Source: Nipponacmea schrenckii | Taxonomy: Eukaryota; Mollusca; Gastropoda; Lottiidae | Direction: 5' to 3' | DNA length: 64,000 bases | Assembly (NCBI GenBank): GCA_030562195.1 | Contig: CM060200.1 | Span: 11,470,001-11,534,000 of the forward strand | Shown: positions 25,813 to 40,000 of the stretch, piece by piece | Layout: each line of letters opens with the position of its first letter | Numbering within the stretch: position 1 is the first letter of the stretch | The notes under the pieces: generated by a model | The model's database searches: none | What the model saw: the letters and a program-made list of their open reading frames with translations, nothing else | Told to the model about the DNA's origin: nothing | Program-made: the position numbers and the translations under genes

Positions 25813-26569
25813 CGTTTTTTTTATAAAGGGCGAAATAAAATTGAAAAACTATTTACGTCACCCATTTTCCGTTAAATACAGTCCGTCCACAATTTAATAA
25901 ACCCCTGAACATGTACATGTACATTTATTACCCCGAAAGCGAAATGAAAAATTGTTCCTTGACCCTGAAATGCTCGTAGAAACTATACAATGTGCAATTC
26001 TTGACAGATTTTGATACAACTTAGTATGAGAGTGTGTAATAACGAAACGCAAAATATTTAGTATGAGTTATCGCCCTTGTTCTTGAAAACGCGATAATTT
26101 TAGCTCATAAACACTCTAGAAAGCACAATTCTTGACAGATTTTGACAAAACTTGCTACTTGTCCCAAGGATGAACCCTGTTGAAAATCAAAATATCAAAA
26201 ATATTTACTATGAATTATTACCTTTGTTCTTTAAGACGTTTGAGATTTTTACCCCCTTAACACTATTAGGCACAATCCTTTACGGATTTTGACAGAAATT
26301 GCTGTTTATTACCACCTAAGGTTGAAAATCAAAAATTCCGAAAACTATTTAATGATTTATTGCTTTGTTAGAAGGTACAGTTTTTGACAGATTTAATGAA
26401 ACATGTACATGTACATGTACATTTATTACCCCAGAAAAGAAGTGTATGAAGAAAGGTTGATTTTTCTTTCATTCCGGTGATTGTTACTGTACTATCAAGC
26501 TGTTATTCAAATTCAATGCTGTCAGTGGGCGTAGATTACCTTTTATGACTTTACCCGACAAGCTATCTT
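25813..26569 (-). mobile_element. pearl-like element, reverse orientation, unit 1 copy
   Basis: Read on the minus strand it starts near 26569 with AAGATAGCTTGTCGGGTAAAG and a TACGCCCACTG block. It then runs through three or four degenerate core repeats (GAACAAGGGCGATAACTCAT..., GTCAAGAATTGTGCTTTCTAGAG, TGTTTATGAGC) toward 25813. Its far terminus is corrupted in this copy. It resembles the plus-strand element at 41394-43536. Non-autonomous; no protein. Confidence 0.7.
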
Positions 26570-27825
26570 CACCTTTAGTCTCGTGGCAAAACCAAATGAA
26601 CGTAATAGAATTAGACAATAATAGTAACATTAATTGGTAATGGACAGAAACAATTTTCTTAAACCTTTCGCTCTCAAGATATTTAAAAGAAAATTACGCA
26701 CTTAAACCTTATAATACCAATGTGTGCTGGGCGCCATAAGTGTTAACTGGCTAACCTACTTTAACGAACTGCTATACATAGACTTTAATAATTGATCACC
26801 ATTGGTGCTTGGTGATCTTGATCAAACTAGACCATAAAATTTCTTATTAGCTGGAAACAACTCTATAATAATTTTCTATATAATGGTGCTATTAAGTTCG
26901 ATTTTATCAGAATGGGCTACAACTTCTAAAATAGATACAAAAAGATCATGCTAGAAAGAATCTGAATGACAGCCAAAATGTTTAGATTATGGATGGTGTA
27001 AGTTTAATAAATAGCCGACGGAAGATACACGAAATGAAACATCTTGATCTGCTATTTAATGGAAGTGATGTGGGACGCACTTATATCTTTCCAGGCAAGG
27101 TAACATACACCCACTGGCAGCCTTGAATTTGAATAATATATTGAGCAATAACTCAAGAAACATTCACTAAATATTCAACCCATTGGTAAAAACTATTCCA
27201 TGGTGAATCGTACATATTCACTTCAGAAACTTTCGTCTTTATTCATCTCATTCTCTCAAAATTTCAATCTCAATGAAAATCTATCGAATAGATTAATTAC
27301 ATTTTTAAGGCGTGAGCCGAACCTACTATGTTCGGTATCTCAAACAAGGTTACATATTTAAATGCTCATCTGATCTAATGATCATTTTTGGAAAACCCTT
27401 CTCTTCATGCATAATTCTGATAGGGACCTGAAAAAAAATTGAATACTAACCTAACAGTTGGATTCATTCCCCCTTTAGAAATTTGTTCTTTTTCTAAACC
27501 CTAAATAGGTCATAGCTCTTTGATCATCCCTATCAGTCTCTGTTAGTGGTAGATCCTGCATCCCAGTCGCATTACACATTACTTATGCTTGTTCTCAACC
27601 ACATATAACAGGGATTATAATACAATACCTTCACGTCAACCTTCGACTAGATCCTTAACAAATGTCATGGTTCGCCATTTACGGGGGTCTTCAGTCTTCA
27701 AACTACTAGGAATGTACGAAAGTCGTATACATGTAATTGGCTCAAAAATACCACAAACTAGGAATTTTTTTCATTTCTTAGTGCGTTTTTTGCTTTATAT
27801 CGTACAGTTTCAATAAATGACGAAT

Positions 27826-28584
27826 CGTCATTTATACGTCGACATGAAATGTGAAGCGTATATTGACGTCACCCATGTCCGTTAATCCGTCCGTCCACAA
27901 TTGCTCATAAACCCTATAGAACTTTAGTGTAGATGTTCATAATCTCGAACAGCGAAATCGAAAAATTAGTTCCTTGACCCTGAAATGCTCGTAGAAACTA
28001 TACAATGTGCAATTCTTGACAGATTTTGATACAACTTAGTATGAGAGTGTGTAATAACGAAACGCAAAATATTTAGTATGAGTTATCGCCCTTGTTCTTG
28101 AAAACGCGATAATTTTAGCTCATAAACACTCTAGAAAGCACAATTCTTGACAGATTTTGACAAAACTTGCTACTTGTCCCAAGGATGAACCCTGTTGAAA
28201 ATCAAAATATCAAAAATATTTACTATGAATTATTACCTTTGTTCTTTAAGACGTTTGAGATTTTTACCCCCTTAACACTATTAGGCACAATCCTTTACGG
28301 ATTTTGACAGAAATTGCTGTTTATTACCACTTAAGGTTGAAAATCAAAAATTCCGAAAACTATTTAATGATTTATTGCTTTGTTAGAAGGTACAGTTTTT
28401 GACAGATTTAATGAAACATGTACATGTACATGTACATTTATTACCCCAGAAAAGAAGTGTATGAAGAAAGGTTGATTTTTCTTTCATTCCGGTGATTGTT
28501 ACTGTACTATCAAGCTGTTATTCAAATTCAATGCTGTCAGTGGGCGTAGATTACCTTTTATGACTTTACCCGACAAGCTATCTT
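27826..28584 (-). mobile_element. pearl-like element, reverse orientation, unit 2 copy
   Basis: Same element as in unit 1, but here the far terminus is recognisable: on the minus strand TGAGCAATTGTGGACGGACG, then ACGTCAATATACGC, then a TTTCATGTCGACGTATAAATG end. This matches the end of the 41394-43536 element, so unit 2 keeps the more ancestral sequence in the divergent island. Confidence 0.72.
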
Positions 28585-29098
28585 CACCTTTAGTCTCGTG
28601 GCAAAACCAAATGAACGTAATAGAATTAGACAATAATAGTAACATTAATTGGTAATGGACAGAAACAATTTTCTTAAACCTTTCGCTCTCAAGATAATTA
28701 AAAGAAAATTACGCACTTAAACCTTATAATACCAATGTGTGCTGGGCGCCATAAGTGTTAACTGGCTAACCTACTTTAACGAACTGCTATACATAGACTT
28801 TAATAATTGATCACCATTGGTGCTTGGTGATCTTGATCAAACTAGACCATAAAATTTCTTATTAGCTGAAAACAACTCTATAATAATTTTCTATATAATG
28901 GTGCTATTAAGTTCGATTTTATCAGAATGGGCTACAACTTCTAAAATAGATACAAAAAGATCATGCTAGAAAGAATCTGAATGACAGCCAAAATGTTTAG
29001 ATTATGGATGGTGTAAGTGTAATAAATAGCCGACGGAAGATACACGAAATGAAACATCTTGATCTGCTATTTAATGGAAGTGATGTGGGACGCACTTA

Positions 29099-30235
29099 TA
29101 TCTTTCCAGGCAAGGTAACATACACCCACTGGCAGCCTTGAATTTGAATAATATATTGAGCAATAACTCAAGAAACACTCACTAAATATTCAACCCATTG
29201 GCAAAAACTCAACAACTGTGAAATCGAAAAATCGTCAAAATCGAATTTGACCGCCGTCAAATACCGTTCATCAAACATTCACTGAATGAATATTGAATTC
29301 AAGGGCAAAAACTCAAAAAAATGTTCCTGGAAAATTGTCACATTCAAACTTGACCACCATCTTATCTATTTCAATACTCTTACCAAGTTTCATAAAATCT
29401 ATTAAAAAATTGTAGCTTATTTTGCACCCAAAAATATTTTTGACGCAATTTTACTAAGTCAATGGCAATAACTCAAAAACTTTTACTAATGTCTTATCAA
29501 TTCTGATGCTTACACCAAGATTCAACAAAATGAAAATGAAAGCTTCTTATTATAACCACAATAGAATTTTGATGCAACTTCACTAAAAGGGCAATTACTC
29601 AAAACAGTTCATTGATAAACTGTCAAATTCAAACTTGACTGAGGTCTTATCAATTCCAATGCTCACACCAAGTTTCATCAAAATCCTTAGAAAATTTGAG
29701 GATTTATTGCATCAAAACTCAAATTTTGACAAGATTTTACTAAGTCATGGGCAATAACTCAAAAAATGTTCATCAAAAAAATTGTCAAATTCGAACTTGA
29801 CCGCGTCTTATCAATTCAAATGCTCACACCAAGTTTCATCAAAATCCGTTGAAAATTGTAGCTTGTATTGCACACACAATAAATTTTTACACAACTTTAC
29901 TAAGGCAAGGGCAATAACTCAAAACCGTTCATTGAAAAATCTTCATACCGTCTTATTATCAATTCCAATGCTCACACCAAGTTTCATTAAAATCCATTGA
30001 AAATTGTAGCTTCAAAATGGTGTCTACAACAAATATTGAGGCAAAGGCAATAACTCAAAACAATTCATCAAAAAATTGTCAAATTCAAACTTGACCGCCG
30101 TCAAATGCTCAAACCAAGTTTCATTAAAATCCATATAAAATTGTAGCTTCTATTGGGTCTTCAACAAATGTTGACGGACCGACGGACAGGGACGACGACA
30201 ATACACGTCCACATATTCATGTGGGCGTATAAAAA
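29099..30235 (+). mobile_element. pearl-like element, forward
   Basis: Begins with CCAGGCAAGGTAACATACACCCACTGGCAG and ends GACGGACAGGGACGACGACAATACACGTCC...TTCATGTGGGCGTATAAAAATG (both quoted only in part). Between lie about seven diverged core repeats of about 150 bp, each with GGCAATAACTCAAAA, CAAATTCAAACTTGAC, CACCAAGTTTCATCAAAATCC and AATTGTAGCTT. Non-coding. Confidence 0.8.
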
Positions 30236-33175
30236 TGATAGAACCACGATGTGTATTTGAAATTCGCAATATCAACTACCAAACCAACAACACAGAATCG
30301 CCCAATTTGAACTAATACAGCCAATAAAACTACCAACAACTACCTAGTTTTGAATATTAGCATTCACTGGAAGTGAACGTTAACTTGGTATTTTCCAACC
30401 AACAACCCAAGAAAATCTCATTACAGCTACCGAAAACACGACGGTTCAGATCGATCTTAGCTTTCGACTCTACAAAATGATGGATTACGTTAATCAATGA
30501 TAATTAAAGTGTCCTCTAAACATTGTTTGAGTGGATGTTATTTATACTGTCAAAATTCTATTCAAATGGTCTCAATTGAAATGACACTTATTTTATGAAC
30601 GACAATTTGGTGCAATTGTATTCACCAAGATGTCATTGGTATGAATTGTTTAAGTGTTAAAAGAACCATTGGGAACAGTTTCGTGAGAACATGGATATTA
30701 TTGCGTATAATCCAATCTAAGAGTTAACAAACTGCCAGTGGCGTTTCCGCACCCCGAAAATCCTGAAAGTCTGGTGAATTTAAAAACAATCATATTTCTT
30801 CGTTCTAGCAATCATTCAAGATGTAAATCGACACGGATTCCCGGAAATGTTGAAGGACTAGAACTAGATTATAGACGATAGGCTCAGGGTCTTGTGTTTT
30901 ATCGGGTTAAACGCTAGAATAATACCTTTCGATTTTTCAACCCGCCTCCCCCCTTCTACAACAAAAAGGAGACTTATGCCGCTGTCCTGACAACATTTCC
31001 TTCATCACACACTGTATGGTCTTACTGATGTTTATTTCATTCATTAATTCTTCGATATTGTCTTTTGTGGGTAAGAAGTTTTTATTTTGATGACAGTTAT
31101 CAATAAAAATATGAAAACCACCATAAAAAATATTGCCAAAACTTTACATATTTCTTAATATAAGATTCATTTGCTTTGAAAAAGATGGAATTTCAAAATT
31201 TTTGATGTTTCTGTTGTATTGAACAAATTCAGAAAATATGACTTATAGAAAAGAATAGACCATGCAAATATTATATCCCTCAAAACAATATCACAGCCAT
31301 TTCGTGTCAGCATTTCAGAATTTAATAACTTCAGTCGAGTAAAGATTGATTAGTCAGCGAATAAGACAATTTGTTCTGTTTTTAACCATGCACAAAATCC
31401 ATATAATCAAAAAAACAGTCATATCATATCCTTTAAGTGTTATCGAATCGCCGATAAATTTTCTCCACTCGAAAGAACACTGATAAACTGAGTAAATTAA
31501 AGGAAATATATACCTCGTCATTCTAGAATGGAAACCCAAAATATCACAGACATCAATGTGAAAGCAAGAATTTTTAATCTTTGCATGAATGTTTGAAAGT
31601 TAAAAATTAAGCATACATTATTATGTTTGGGATGATGGTATTTTAATTATATAAGAAGTCTTGCTGATATTTAGTCACATCTTGAAGATGGTGGCATAAG
31701 CGGTAAGGGGGCATTTCCTGCCACGTCGTGCAGCTACAAACTATGGCCGCCATGTGCCGCCTATATATTTATTTACTAGCAAAGTCTGTGATTTTTAGGT
31801 TGCCGATAAGAAATGCTTCCGTAATTACGTTAAAGTTTCACATGCACTTCTTGAATAAGTTCTGCCGCTCATTGGACCGATCATTCAAGATCTTCCAATT
31901 CACCAGATTGTGAAACTCACAAACCATCTAAGTTTTCTACGTTTTCATTCGCGGTCGAACAGAACCAATTTACTCTCTTTGTATGTTGTAGGCTACAATA
32001 GCTACTCGTGATTGTTCGAATTGCCGGCGCTAGAAAAAAGGTCTTAAAAACCTGTTGAACTCAGGTAACGGCGAGTACTGGTGTCCTGATATGTTTGTTC
32101 CGGGAAAAATTATCTTGCGGTATTTCATATATGTAGTTATTAGAGTGCATACAAATAAGTGTTCAAAAGATACCTCTACATAACATACGGCAACATGCAT
32201 TATTATCATTCTTACACCCATACTAAATTACGTATAATAACACACATGAACATACTTCAAAGTCATTTTGAATTTAATAGTCCAACTTTGATAAAGGTTA
32301 TGATATTTCAACTTAGCCTTTACAGGAAAAGAAATGGTTTAAATGTGATTTATTTATTTGAGGTAGATATTCAAAAATGGTTGTTTTTTTTTTTCATGTA
32401 AGTCCATACGTAGTTTCGTATGCACCAACAATATCCTAAGTCCTTGCCTCGATAAAAACAATAAAAAAAGCTCTTTAGAATGATTACTCACATAAGGTGC
32501 TCGAATATTGAACATCGCTTTAGAATATTTTCCAAACCAATATTAATCGAGCAACAGGGGATTTCTCACTTCTAAATTAGGATATGAGATTGAAGAGCTT
32601 CCTGATAATACACTTTTTATCCTTTTTTAATTCCGACTTAACTCCCTTGTCACTCATCCTTCTATAAAATTAAAGACTTTCTATCACGATAATTAAGGCT
32701 GTTAAAGGCTTCCAATTTCTTTCGGTTCACTGTTCAATGAAATGAATAGAATGCCAATACTGCAGTAAAATGATGTCAGATCTGCTTTCTGCTCTATGTG
32801 ATTTTAATATCGAGTCATATCAGACCCTTGTATAAAATCATGACGTTTTTAGAATTTGATACACATTAGTATGGTTTAAGTTCTTTTTTTTCACCATTTT
32901 CGGAATTTGATTTGGACCTTAATTTTATGTAAATATTCTTATGAAGTATACCCTACTAGACCTATAAGAAAGATACCTCAAACTAGGAATTTTTATTTTT
33001 TTATCATTTCATTAGTTTATTAGTTATTCCTCGTTCTGAAAATTTGGGTACCCAAAAATTTTACCTTGTTGATGAGGTCTATATACGGATAAGTTTTGAA
33101 TATCCAGCCCTTCATCGTTATTCACTATGGCGGAGTGGTCAATGTAATTTCAAACGCGGTTAATTAAAGATACAT
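30236..33175. other. intergenic, no gene seen
   Basis: AT-rich DNA between two pearl-like elements. Only short chance reading frames are present. A degenerate trace of the R2 repeat lies near 32970-33000. Confidence 0.45.
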
Positions 33176-34177
33176 AAAGATAGCTTGCCAGGCAAGGTAA
33201 CATACGCCCAAAAAAAACTCAAAAACACCAAGTTTCATCAAAATCCATTGAAAATTGTAGCTTCTATTGAACCCACAATAAAATTATCTTACTAAGTCAA
33301 GGGCAATAACTAAAAAACTGTTCATCGAAAAATCTTTGAAAATCCATTGAAAATTGTAGCTTCTATTTTGTCTACAACAAATATAGAGGCAGGGGCAATA
33401 ACTCCGAAACTGTTTATCGCAAAATCGTCCAAATCGAACTTGTCCGCCGTCTTATCAATTCCAATAATTGTAGCTTCTATAGTGTCTACAGAAAAATGAA
33501 TTTTTACGCACTTTTACTAAGTCAAGGGCAATTACTCATACATTATTCATCAAAAAATCGTCAAATTTGAATTCCGGCTAAAACTGTAGCCTCTATCGTG
33601 GATACAACCCAAATTTGACGCGTTTTTACTAAGTCATGGGCAATAACTCAAATTCCGTTCATTCGATAATTTCCATTTTTGAACTTGACCGAGATATCAT
33701 CAAAATATACATGTATACCAAGTTTCATTAAGATCGGATAAATACTGTAGCCTATATCGTGGATACAACCCAAATTTGACGCGTTTTTACTAAGTCAATT
33801 GCAATAACCCAAAAACCGTTCAAGCGATAATTTCATTTTCGAACTTGACCGAGATATCATCAATATATACATGTATACCAAGTTTCATTAAGATCGGATA
33901 AAAACTGTAGCCTCTATTGTGGATACAAACCAAATTTGACGCGTTTTTACTAAGTCAAGTGCAATAACTCAAAAACCGTTCATGCGATAATTTCCATTTT
34001 CGACTTGACCAAGATATCAATATATACATGTAAAACAATTTTCATTAAGATCGGATAAAAACTGTAGCTTCTATTGTGGATACAACAAATGTGGACGGAC
34101 CGACAGACCGACGGACGGACGGGCGGACAGGGGCGACGGCAATATACTTCCTCATTTCCATGTGGGCGTATAAAAAA
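33176..34177 (+). mobile_element. pearl-like element, forward, with 160-bp core repeats
   Basis: Starts AAGATAGCTTGCCAGGCAAG-GTAACATACGCCCA and ends with a (GGAC)n run and CATGTGGGCGTATAAAAAA. The last core repeats are regular: GACGCGTTTTTACTAAG recurs at 33617, 33778 and 33938, spacing 161 and 160 bases. Each unit also carries CCAAGTTTCATTAAGATCGG and CTGTAGCCTCTATTGTGGAT. Confidence 0.85.
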
Positions 34178-35833
34178 GGTTAAATTTTGGACGGTTAGCT
34201 ACGAATCCCATTTCTGACACCAAGGTATGATTGTCATCGGTTGAAAATGGCGAAATATAAGGGAAAGGGCAGAAATGTACTTTATTCAAAATGACACAAT
34301 TAAACCATTAACAGTACAAGGACAACGTTACTTTCTTTATGCGATTCGCGAAACAAAATATTGGACATTAACAAAATAAGGTTGCAATACGTATCAGTGG
34401 CCATATCTGGATTGACATTCATAACTGATACATCAGTTTTTCTAGATAGATACTGTCTAGATAGATTCCACGTTCAATAATTCTGTATAAATCTGAAAAT
34501 AAAATACATTGAGATCTTATTGTAGCTTGAATTTGATAGTTTTTATTACTTAATTCTTCGTCAGCTTATCAAACACTAAGCAATTAGGCAATTGGGTAAT
34601 ATTCATGAAAATCAGATCTATATTTATCAAAATCCGACTGTGTTCTGTCTTATATTTCAAAAGCAGGTGTGGACGGAAAGTGAAAAAAAAGAACAGGAAG
34701 TGACTACAATATACGTATATGTTATAACCTGTATTAGTATGCTTTACTAGTACACCCAAAAATACTTAAATGACAAGATTTAATCGGTCTGGAAGTCTAT
34801 TACAGTTCATAATGAAAAATAAGTCGAACTCGCCTTCAATGTGATTACCGAGCATATAAACGAAAGGCAAAAAATGGTGACGCAAAAAATAAAAAATCTG
34901 TTCTCCAGAGTAATCAAATTCGAGTTCCAAATAATTCATCTTAATATAGTTTATCCTTTATTAAATCCCTTTTCACTTACAATTCCTGAGAATTAAAGAC
35001 TTTCACGCACGATATCAAGGTTTTTAGAGATTGGAGAGGTTTAAAATATTTGCAGGTTTAAACATATTTAAGCCTCTTTACGTAATGGATGTCAGTTCTC
35101 GTGCAAGAGAGAGAGAAAGAGACAGGGGATTGTATTGGTCTATGATAACACATCTATAATGTGCCTTATTAAAGTGTTTGTATGCCAAAAATGTTAAACG
35201 TCTTAAGGACGTCATAACTGCCAGGGGATCTGCCTCTCCATCTTTGTTTTTGACCTTATAACAGGCCACTCCCTTTCATAGCGATTTCCTCCTCTGCCAA
35301 GTATGGAAAGGTCATTGAAGCACATATCGAGTGACTTATAAGCTTTGGTTTCAGTTTTTACGCCTACACATAAAAAACAGCTTCTGTAGTCCACTTTATT
35401 CAAAGTGCATGCATTAAAAAAAAGTACGGTCACTCGATCGCATGCAGGTTGGACAGTCATTATTTTGTTGTTGATCACAAGTAAGAGCTATTATTTTTTA
35501 AACCGTTACTTTTCATTCTTAATTTTTAGAAAGAGAATACTTTAACCGTTAAGCCATGGAGTTAAGTTTTATTGACATAGAAAACAACAGATGAATCTCC
35601 CTTGCGAATTTAACACCACTTTGAACATCACTTTAAATGACAGGAATTTTTTAGATCTTATTTCTTCTGATTTGTCAAATCAGGTTTCTACAGTACCGAA
35701 TGATATCCATTTTCCCTTTGTAACAAGTCAAGAAAATGAACTCTTATCGAACCAAAAGTTATAATCACAGATTACAGAAGTATGTCATGAATTATTCAAA
35801 GATTGAAATAATCTTTATGAATTATCCCCAAGG
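34178..35833. other. intergenic, no gene seen
   Basis: AT-rich DNA without recognisable exons or repeats. Confidence 0.4.
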
Positions 35834-36240
35834 ATGTAATTATGTAAATTCACCTTAGATCCTAATATACACAGGTATGTATTGTCAAGTTACTTTAGAA
35901 TAATGCTAGATTGTCATGTTCCCTTTGTATATGACTACTAGTTTAACAGACCAGTTAACTGTGATCATGTCAACTTTGTGAATTGTCCCATAATGTAATT
36001 ATGTAAATTCACCTTAGATCCTTATATACACAGGTATTTATTGTCAAGTTACCTTAGAATAATGCTAGATTGTCATGTTACCTTTATTTAATGTCTATTT
36101 GAACAGACAAGTCATCTTTGTATTATGTTCACCATTTATCATGTTCACTAGTATTGTTCTAACAACTATTGTCAAATGACCTCTGACCATGTTCTATAAT
36201 GACATTGTCAAGTAACCTTTGAATCACCTCATACACTTGC
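35834..36240. repeat. about 159-bp tandem repeat (two clear units, one decayed)
   Basis: ATGTAATTATGTAAATTCAC-CTTAGATCC begins at 35834 and again at 35993 (159 bases apart). The similarity runs on through TATTGTCAAGTTAC, TTAGAATAATGCTAGATTGT and TTAACAGAC-like blocks. A third, decayed unit follows to about 36240. The period equals that of the pearl core repeats but the sequence differs. Confidence 0.75.
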
Positions 36241-36459
36241 ATAAATGATTAATGTCATAAGAAAAGTCTGAGAAGCTTTCAGTAAAATGAAATCGATTGA
36301 TTTAGTTATGAACAGGAAATTAATTCTCACGTGAATCAGTTCAAAGAGAATACTTAAAAATGAAATCTCGTTTCTTACGTTAAAAACAAGACAAAAAAGG
36401 AGAGCTTTAGGATGTAATAGATTTCTAGACAAATAAGCTGATTTTGAACAAAAAATTTC

Positions 36460-37050
36460 AGAACTTTTCAGAGGTAATTATGAACAACATAACCAAGTTT
36501 TTTCAAAATCCGTCAAGAATTATGCTTTCAAGAGTGTTTTCAAGCATAAGGGCAATAACATATTAGGTGAGCGTGGTTGTAATAGCAACATATAATTGGA
36601 ATTACGAAAGCACAGGGTTATCATTGGGTGATAATCACATCAAGTGGCGCCAAAACTATCAAGACGTGTGCCTTCTTGAGGGTATTTAAGAAAAAGGGGC
36701 AATAACTCATATTTTTTCTTCTTCTGAATTTCAATAGTGTTAATTACAAATACTCACACCAGGTTTTGTAAAACCCTCTTAAGTTTTTACGGGCTCAAAA
36801 TTGTACGTGTTTTTACGAACAAGGGCAATAAATCATGCCAAATATATTTTTTGATTTATCTGATTTTCATCAGGGTTTATTCTTGGGTAATTACAAAGAC
36901 TCCAAAATCCGTAGTGCCTTTAACGCTTTAAACTCGCTTTCTGGAACGAAGGCAATACCTGTACTATTTTATTTATAGAATTTTCTGATTCGTTCATCCT
37001 TGGATGACTACTACTACACTCACACCAAGTTTCCTCAACGTCCGGTTGTG
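36460..37050 (+). mobile_element. degenerate pearl-like core repeats
   Basis: Diverged copies of the core phrases CAAGTTTTTTCAAAATCCGTCAAG, AGAGTGTTTTCAAGC, AAGGGCAATAAC and CTCACACCAAGTTTC (quoted in part) occur in forward order. Neither terminus was found. Confidence 0.55.
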
Positions 37051-40000
37051 TTTGCGATCCATCTAGTAATCCATAATATTGTTTATGCCCAATTTGTACA
37101 ACCAAAATGCGTGCAACATTCGCCTGACGAGTTCAGTACGAGAAATAAAGAAGTGTTAAGGAGATAATAATTAAATTCTTTGGGTTAAAGTGTGGATTTA
37201 TTTTAAATAATTACTCACATTGGAAATGTGTAAATGTGATTTCTTTCTCATTTCTAACACCATAACGCCTTTTAAACATAAACTCAATAAGCATTTATGG
37301 ACTGCCGAAAGTTAGACAAACTCAATTGCATACTAAAAGATTGCAAAGATGGAAAGATGAAAGTGCAATATCTAGTTGATACACCCACTGTAGTATTATT
37401 AAATACCATGTTGTCCTTTAGTTTTAGACCACTTTAAACTTTGTCCACATTGATTCATAAGAACTACCATTTAACTGAATGGTACTGTACCTGAATCTGC
37501 GATACGTTTTTTTAGTATTCGTAGCTACCTACAAATTCATAGAGTGTTAAATGTTATAAATGTTATATGATATATCATTTGAAAACAAATTTAAGTAAAT
37601 GTTTGCTTTGCTCAGAAATTCTCTGTCAATTACAATATTCTGATGTAACGAATATGAGAAATGAGTAATAATAACATGTATTATTTCTTTAGACGTGGAT
37701 AATGTCTACTGTCTACATATGCAACAAGCTTTAAAACATCTCCATATATTATGAGATATTGTGTAATGTAATAATGAAAGAAAGTATTGATTAAATTATA
37801 TCATATAGTCTACTAGACGTGTTGCTAGAGTGTTGAATTTTTAATATCTCATACGACGTTCACCTTAGCAGAAACTTTTTTTATGACCAATGTCAGGGGA
37901 ACTCTGACGTTAAAGTAGCATTGGTTACCTGATCGCATTATAAATCTTTATGTCCGCATTTCCCCCCTACATGGCTGATAAATTAACTAAAACTCAACTT
38001 TGGTGAACTAACCAAATTTGGTGTATAAATCTATTCACGTTTCTGTCAGAGTGTATTTGGATCCTAATTCCTACACCACATTCTTACATCGGTATGAACT
38101 TTAACTCAATGCTCTGTAAATTAGACGATAATTTGATTGTCTTGAACATGCCACTTTTTTATACTGACATATTCATATATTCCTTTACACTAATAGAAAC
38201 TAATTAATTCTGAGGAAATTATTAACCTTTTTACTCCAACGGCTTTTTCACAAAAGTAATTAGATAAATTATAAAAACAAAAGCTATAACCATAATAAAA
38301 TACATACATAATACATGTAGCCTGCTCACATCAAAGAAATACAAATTATTTGAAAGATAACATTAATTCATAGCTTCTAAAGAAAAGTAATAAACCTCAT
38401 TCTACAGCTTGGTTTGACAACCAGGATTCAATAATCGTCAACTACATATGATTTCAGAATAAGATATTTTTGGCTTATCTTGAAATTTTTCTTTTTGTTT
38501 TGTAATTGATGGTATCTGTATTGACGTCAGGGATTACTCACTGATTATTCAACCAGGTCAAACTTTTATGACTAATATGTAACGATAATTCTTTAAGGTG
38601 CAATTGTAACTTTTAAAAAGAATTTTTAATTTCATGCCAACTCTTTACTAAATATCACCTTAATCGGAAATCATGTGTCGAATTTCTCTTTATACTACTT
38701 TAATGTAAGAAAAATTATAGTCTTAGCTCTATAATTACAAAGAGAACAGGAAGTATCAAAAAATGTCAATCTCATAAACTTTACAATGCCTCATCTACTT
38801 CAATTACTGTTCCAGCACTTGATTATATGGCAGCTGGTAGAAATCTCTTGTATTTCAAGACTGTGTTAATGGTGTTAATCTTTTAGAAGCTTTATATCTA
38901 TACACAAACTTAAAACTTCAAAATTAGAAAAGAAAGGCGGAAAGAACCTTTTTACAAGGATAACAACTTAGGTTCACTAGGATCTTAGTCGGATCATTAG
39001 TTTGTCCTGACATCAGTACTCATAAATAGCTGTGTCAACTGTAGTAAAGTGGAAATATTACTCCAAGCGCACCATCCTTTGACACACCGACCGAAATTAT
39101 TGCCTCAACCACCATTTGTTCGACGAAACTAAGAAAATGGTTTCAATCATAAGCATAATTGCCAATGATTATTATTTATTTATGAAATTGTTGGAAAAGA
39201 ATATATAATAAAAGACTGAACAACAATGTATTGCATGAAACTTGGCAGAAACAATAAATGGGTGGTTAAAACTCTTAAGTCGCCAGAAATTACTATATCT
39301 ATCTCGATATTGGATGTCATATCGAACTTTCTTACCAATGCTAATCGCTTAATTATTTAGTCCTGCACATACAGTTGCAAGATAATTTTTGTCCATAAAA
39401 AAAATACAGGAGTTTAATCCGCTTCTAGACTCATTATGGTATCTTACCAATGGATATAAATATATGTACAGGATTTGATTTTCTGTCCATGGCGAACGGA
39501 ATTAGACTACCATGTCAATTGCCATTGAAATAGAAATAAATCTTCATTGTTATCATATTGAATATACAAAACTAGGCCAGCTTTGACCAATTATTGTCAT
39601 GGAAGTGACAATTCGAATTATACGCAAGAGATCTCATTTGTATAAGCAGAGTGGTTTTTAATATTTTATGGCCCATTAAAAATACATTAGATAGCAAGAA
39701 ACTGGGATTATATAAATATTAATGATATCATATTTTAGGAGCAAGATGCTTGGAAATTCTCTTCGGACGCAAATTATACAATAAGCTAAGAAAATAGAAA
39801 CAGACTGTGAGGCGTCGTTATTTGATATTTTCATTAGTAAGGATTGGAAACAATCGATCTAAAGTCACAGACAGACAGATTGGACAAATAGATTAGATGA
39901 ATAAAAGAATTATAGGTCAAGATATTACAATAGAGCAATATGTTAAAGGTAGTGCCAAAAGAAATCTCATATCTTAATAGCCTTCTTCTTCTCATTGTTA

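Larger units (their letters stand above)
25187..29206. repeat. 2.0-kb tandem direct duplication
   Basis: Unit 1 is 25187-27199 and unit 2 is 27200 to about 29206, offset 2013-2015 bases. The copies differ at only a few bases per kilobase by eye, except for a strongly divergent island (25805-25958 against 27818-27973). The right-hand breakpoint lies inside a pearl-like element: unit 1 stops after the first 100 bases of the element that continues past unit 2 to 30235. No gene is present in the unit. Confidence 0.96.
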
